From NCBI GenBank assembly GCA_910573745.1, contig CAJSYI010000024.1, positions 1-39,926 of the forward strand: a stretch of DNA of 39,926 nucleotides, read 5' to 3'. Positions 39,831 through 39,926 of the stretch are shown in pieces. A program made the translations under genes and the position numbers. This stretch comes from Muribaculaceae bacterium (lineage in GTDB: Bacteria; Bacteroidota; Bacteroidia; Bacteroidales; Muribaculaceae). The notes under the pieces were generated by a model. The model had not been told where the DNA came from, searched no databases, and saw only the letters and a program-made list of their open reading frames with translations. Numbering within the stretch: the stretch's first letter is position 1; each line of letters begins with the position of its first letter.

Positions 39831-39926
39831 AAGCAATCCTCTCTCCTCGAAGGGGGCTGCCCGAGCGGCGGGGGCGGTCGAGTCCGCCCCCAAGAGCGAA
39901 CTGCGACAGAAGGATATTCAAAAGGG
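39831..39926. other. GC-rich window end with a hairpin
   Basis: The last 96 bases are notably GC-rich compared with the gene before. A perfect 8-bp stem GGGGGCGG/CCGCCCCC (39870-39877 with 39884-39891) stands out, without a T-tract. The beginning of another gene or RNA may lie beyond the window; nothing further is identified. Confidence 0.4.

Noticed and set aside
39428..39921. Minus-strand frames near the window end
   Set aside because: They overlap the better-supported plus-strand gene, lack promoters and show no family motif.
1..39926. CRISPR array, insertion sequence, prophage or toxin-antitoxin locus
   Set aside because: No regularly spaced repeats, transposase, integrase, phage structural genes or recognisable toxin pair were found on either strand.

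Overview
The window looks like a chromosome segment of a Bacteroidales gut bacterium, probably Muribaculaceae or a close relative. The family is inferred and was not tested by a search. The signs are: many promoters of the Bacteroidota type (TTTG, about 20 bp, TAnnTTTG) with few Shine-Dalgarno sequences; an exbB-exbD-exbD-tonB cluster; a PPi-dependent phosphofructokinase with a GGDD motif; a DUF3127 gene; a 3-phosphoglycerate dehydrogenase with the TPKKMGAQTAEAN motif; and two tRNA genes without an encoded CCA. Most genes are core housekeeping or envelope genes. No phage, insertion sequence, CRISPR array or polysaccharide-utilisation locus was seen.

Layout. 0-0.34 kb: the 5S rRNA end of an rRNA operon and its terminator. 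0.34-0.87 kb: a polypyrimidine tract and degenerate AAGGC repeats. 0.87-7.1 kb: pgk, then the TonB energising operon behind a leader of about 310 nt, then a secreted protein with a TonB C-terminal domain. 7.2-9.8 kb (minus strand): DUF486 plus dus, and DUF3127 plus a Crp/Fnr regulator. 9.8-17.6 kb (plus): rsmG, a metallo-beta-lactamase-fold hydrolase, ftsY, rimO, a lone menF, a DUF2975/XRE pair and an M13 peptidase. 17.7-18.0 kb: two tRNA-Arg(ACG) genes. 18.0-18.9 kb (minus): rpiB-folB. 19-25.7 kb (plus): rfbA-rfbC-rfbB (no rfbD), serC-serA, and DUF2520-kdsC-maf. 25.7-27.9 kb (minus): a thioredoxin-like lipoprotein and pfp. 28.2-32.4 kb (plus): a TraB/GumN protein, tryptophanase, and a DUF2807-FKBP-PH operon. 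32.4-33.9 kb (minus): an MscS channel. 34.2-36.7 kb (plus): ndk, an M23/LysM peptidase and a DUF3108 protein. 36.7-39.9 kb: an accessory, partly decaying stretch with a lipoprotein gene, a 5'-truncated gene fragment, an MFS transporter gene broken by one in-frame TGA, a GNAT acetyltransferase and a small cysteine-containing protein of unknown function.

How the genes fit together. The exb/ton genes supply proton-motive force to outer-membrane receptors. pgk and pfp belong to glycolysis; serA and serC take its 3-phosphoglycerate toward serine. rfbA/C/B and kdsC make precursors for surface polysaccharide and LPS. rsmG, rimO, dus, ftsY and the tRNAs serve ribosomes and protein targeting. tnaA predicts indole production from dietary or host tryptophan.

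No clearly new multi-gene system was found. The leads most worth checking are the SSB-like acidic tail on the DUF3127 protein and its promoter back to back with rsmG, the catalytic-His-to-Lys change in the SerA-like enzyme, the in-frame TGA in the MFS gene beside a truncated gene, the palindrome next to the DUF2975/XRE promoter, and the tandem tRNA-Arg pair with a compensated acceptor base pair.
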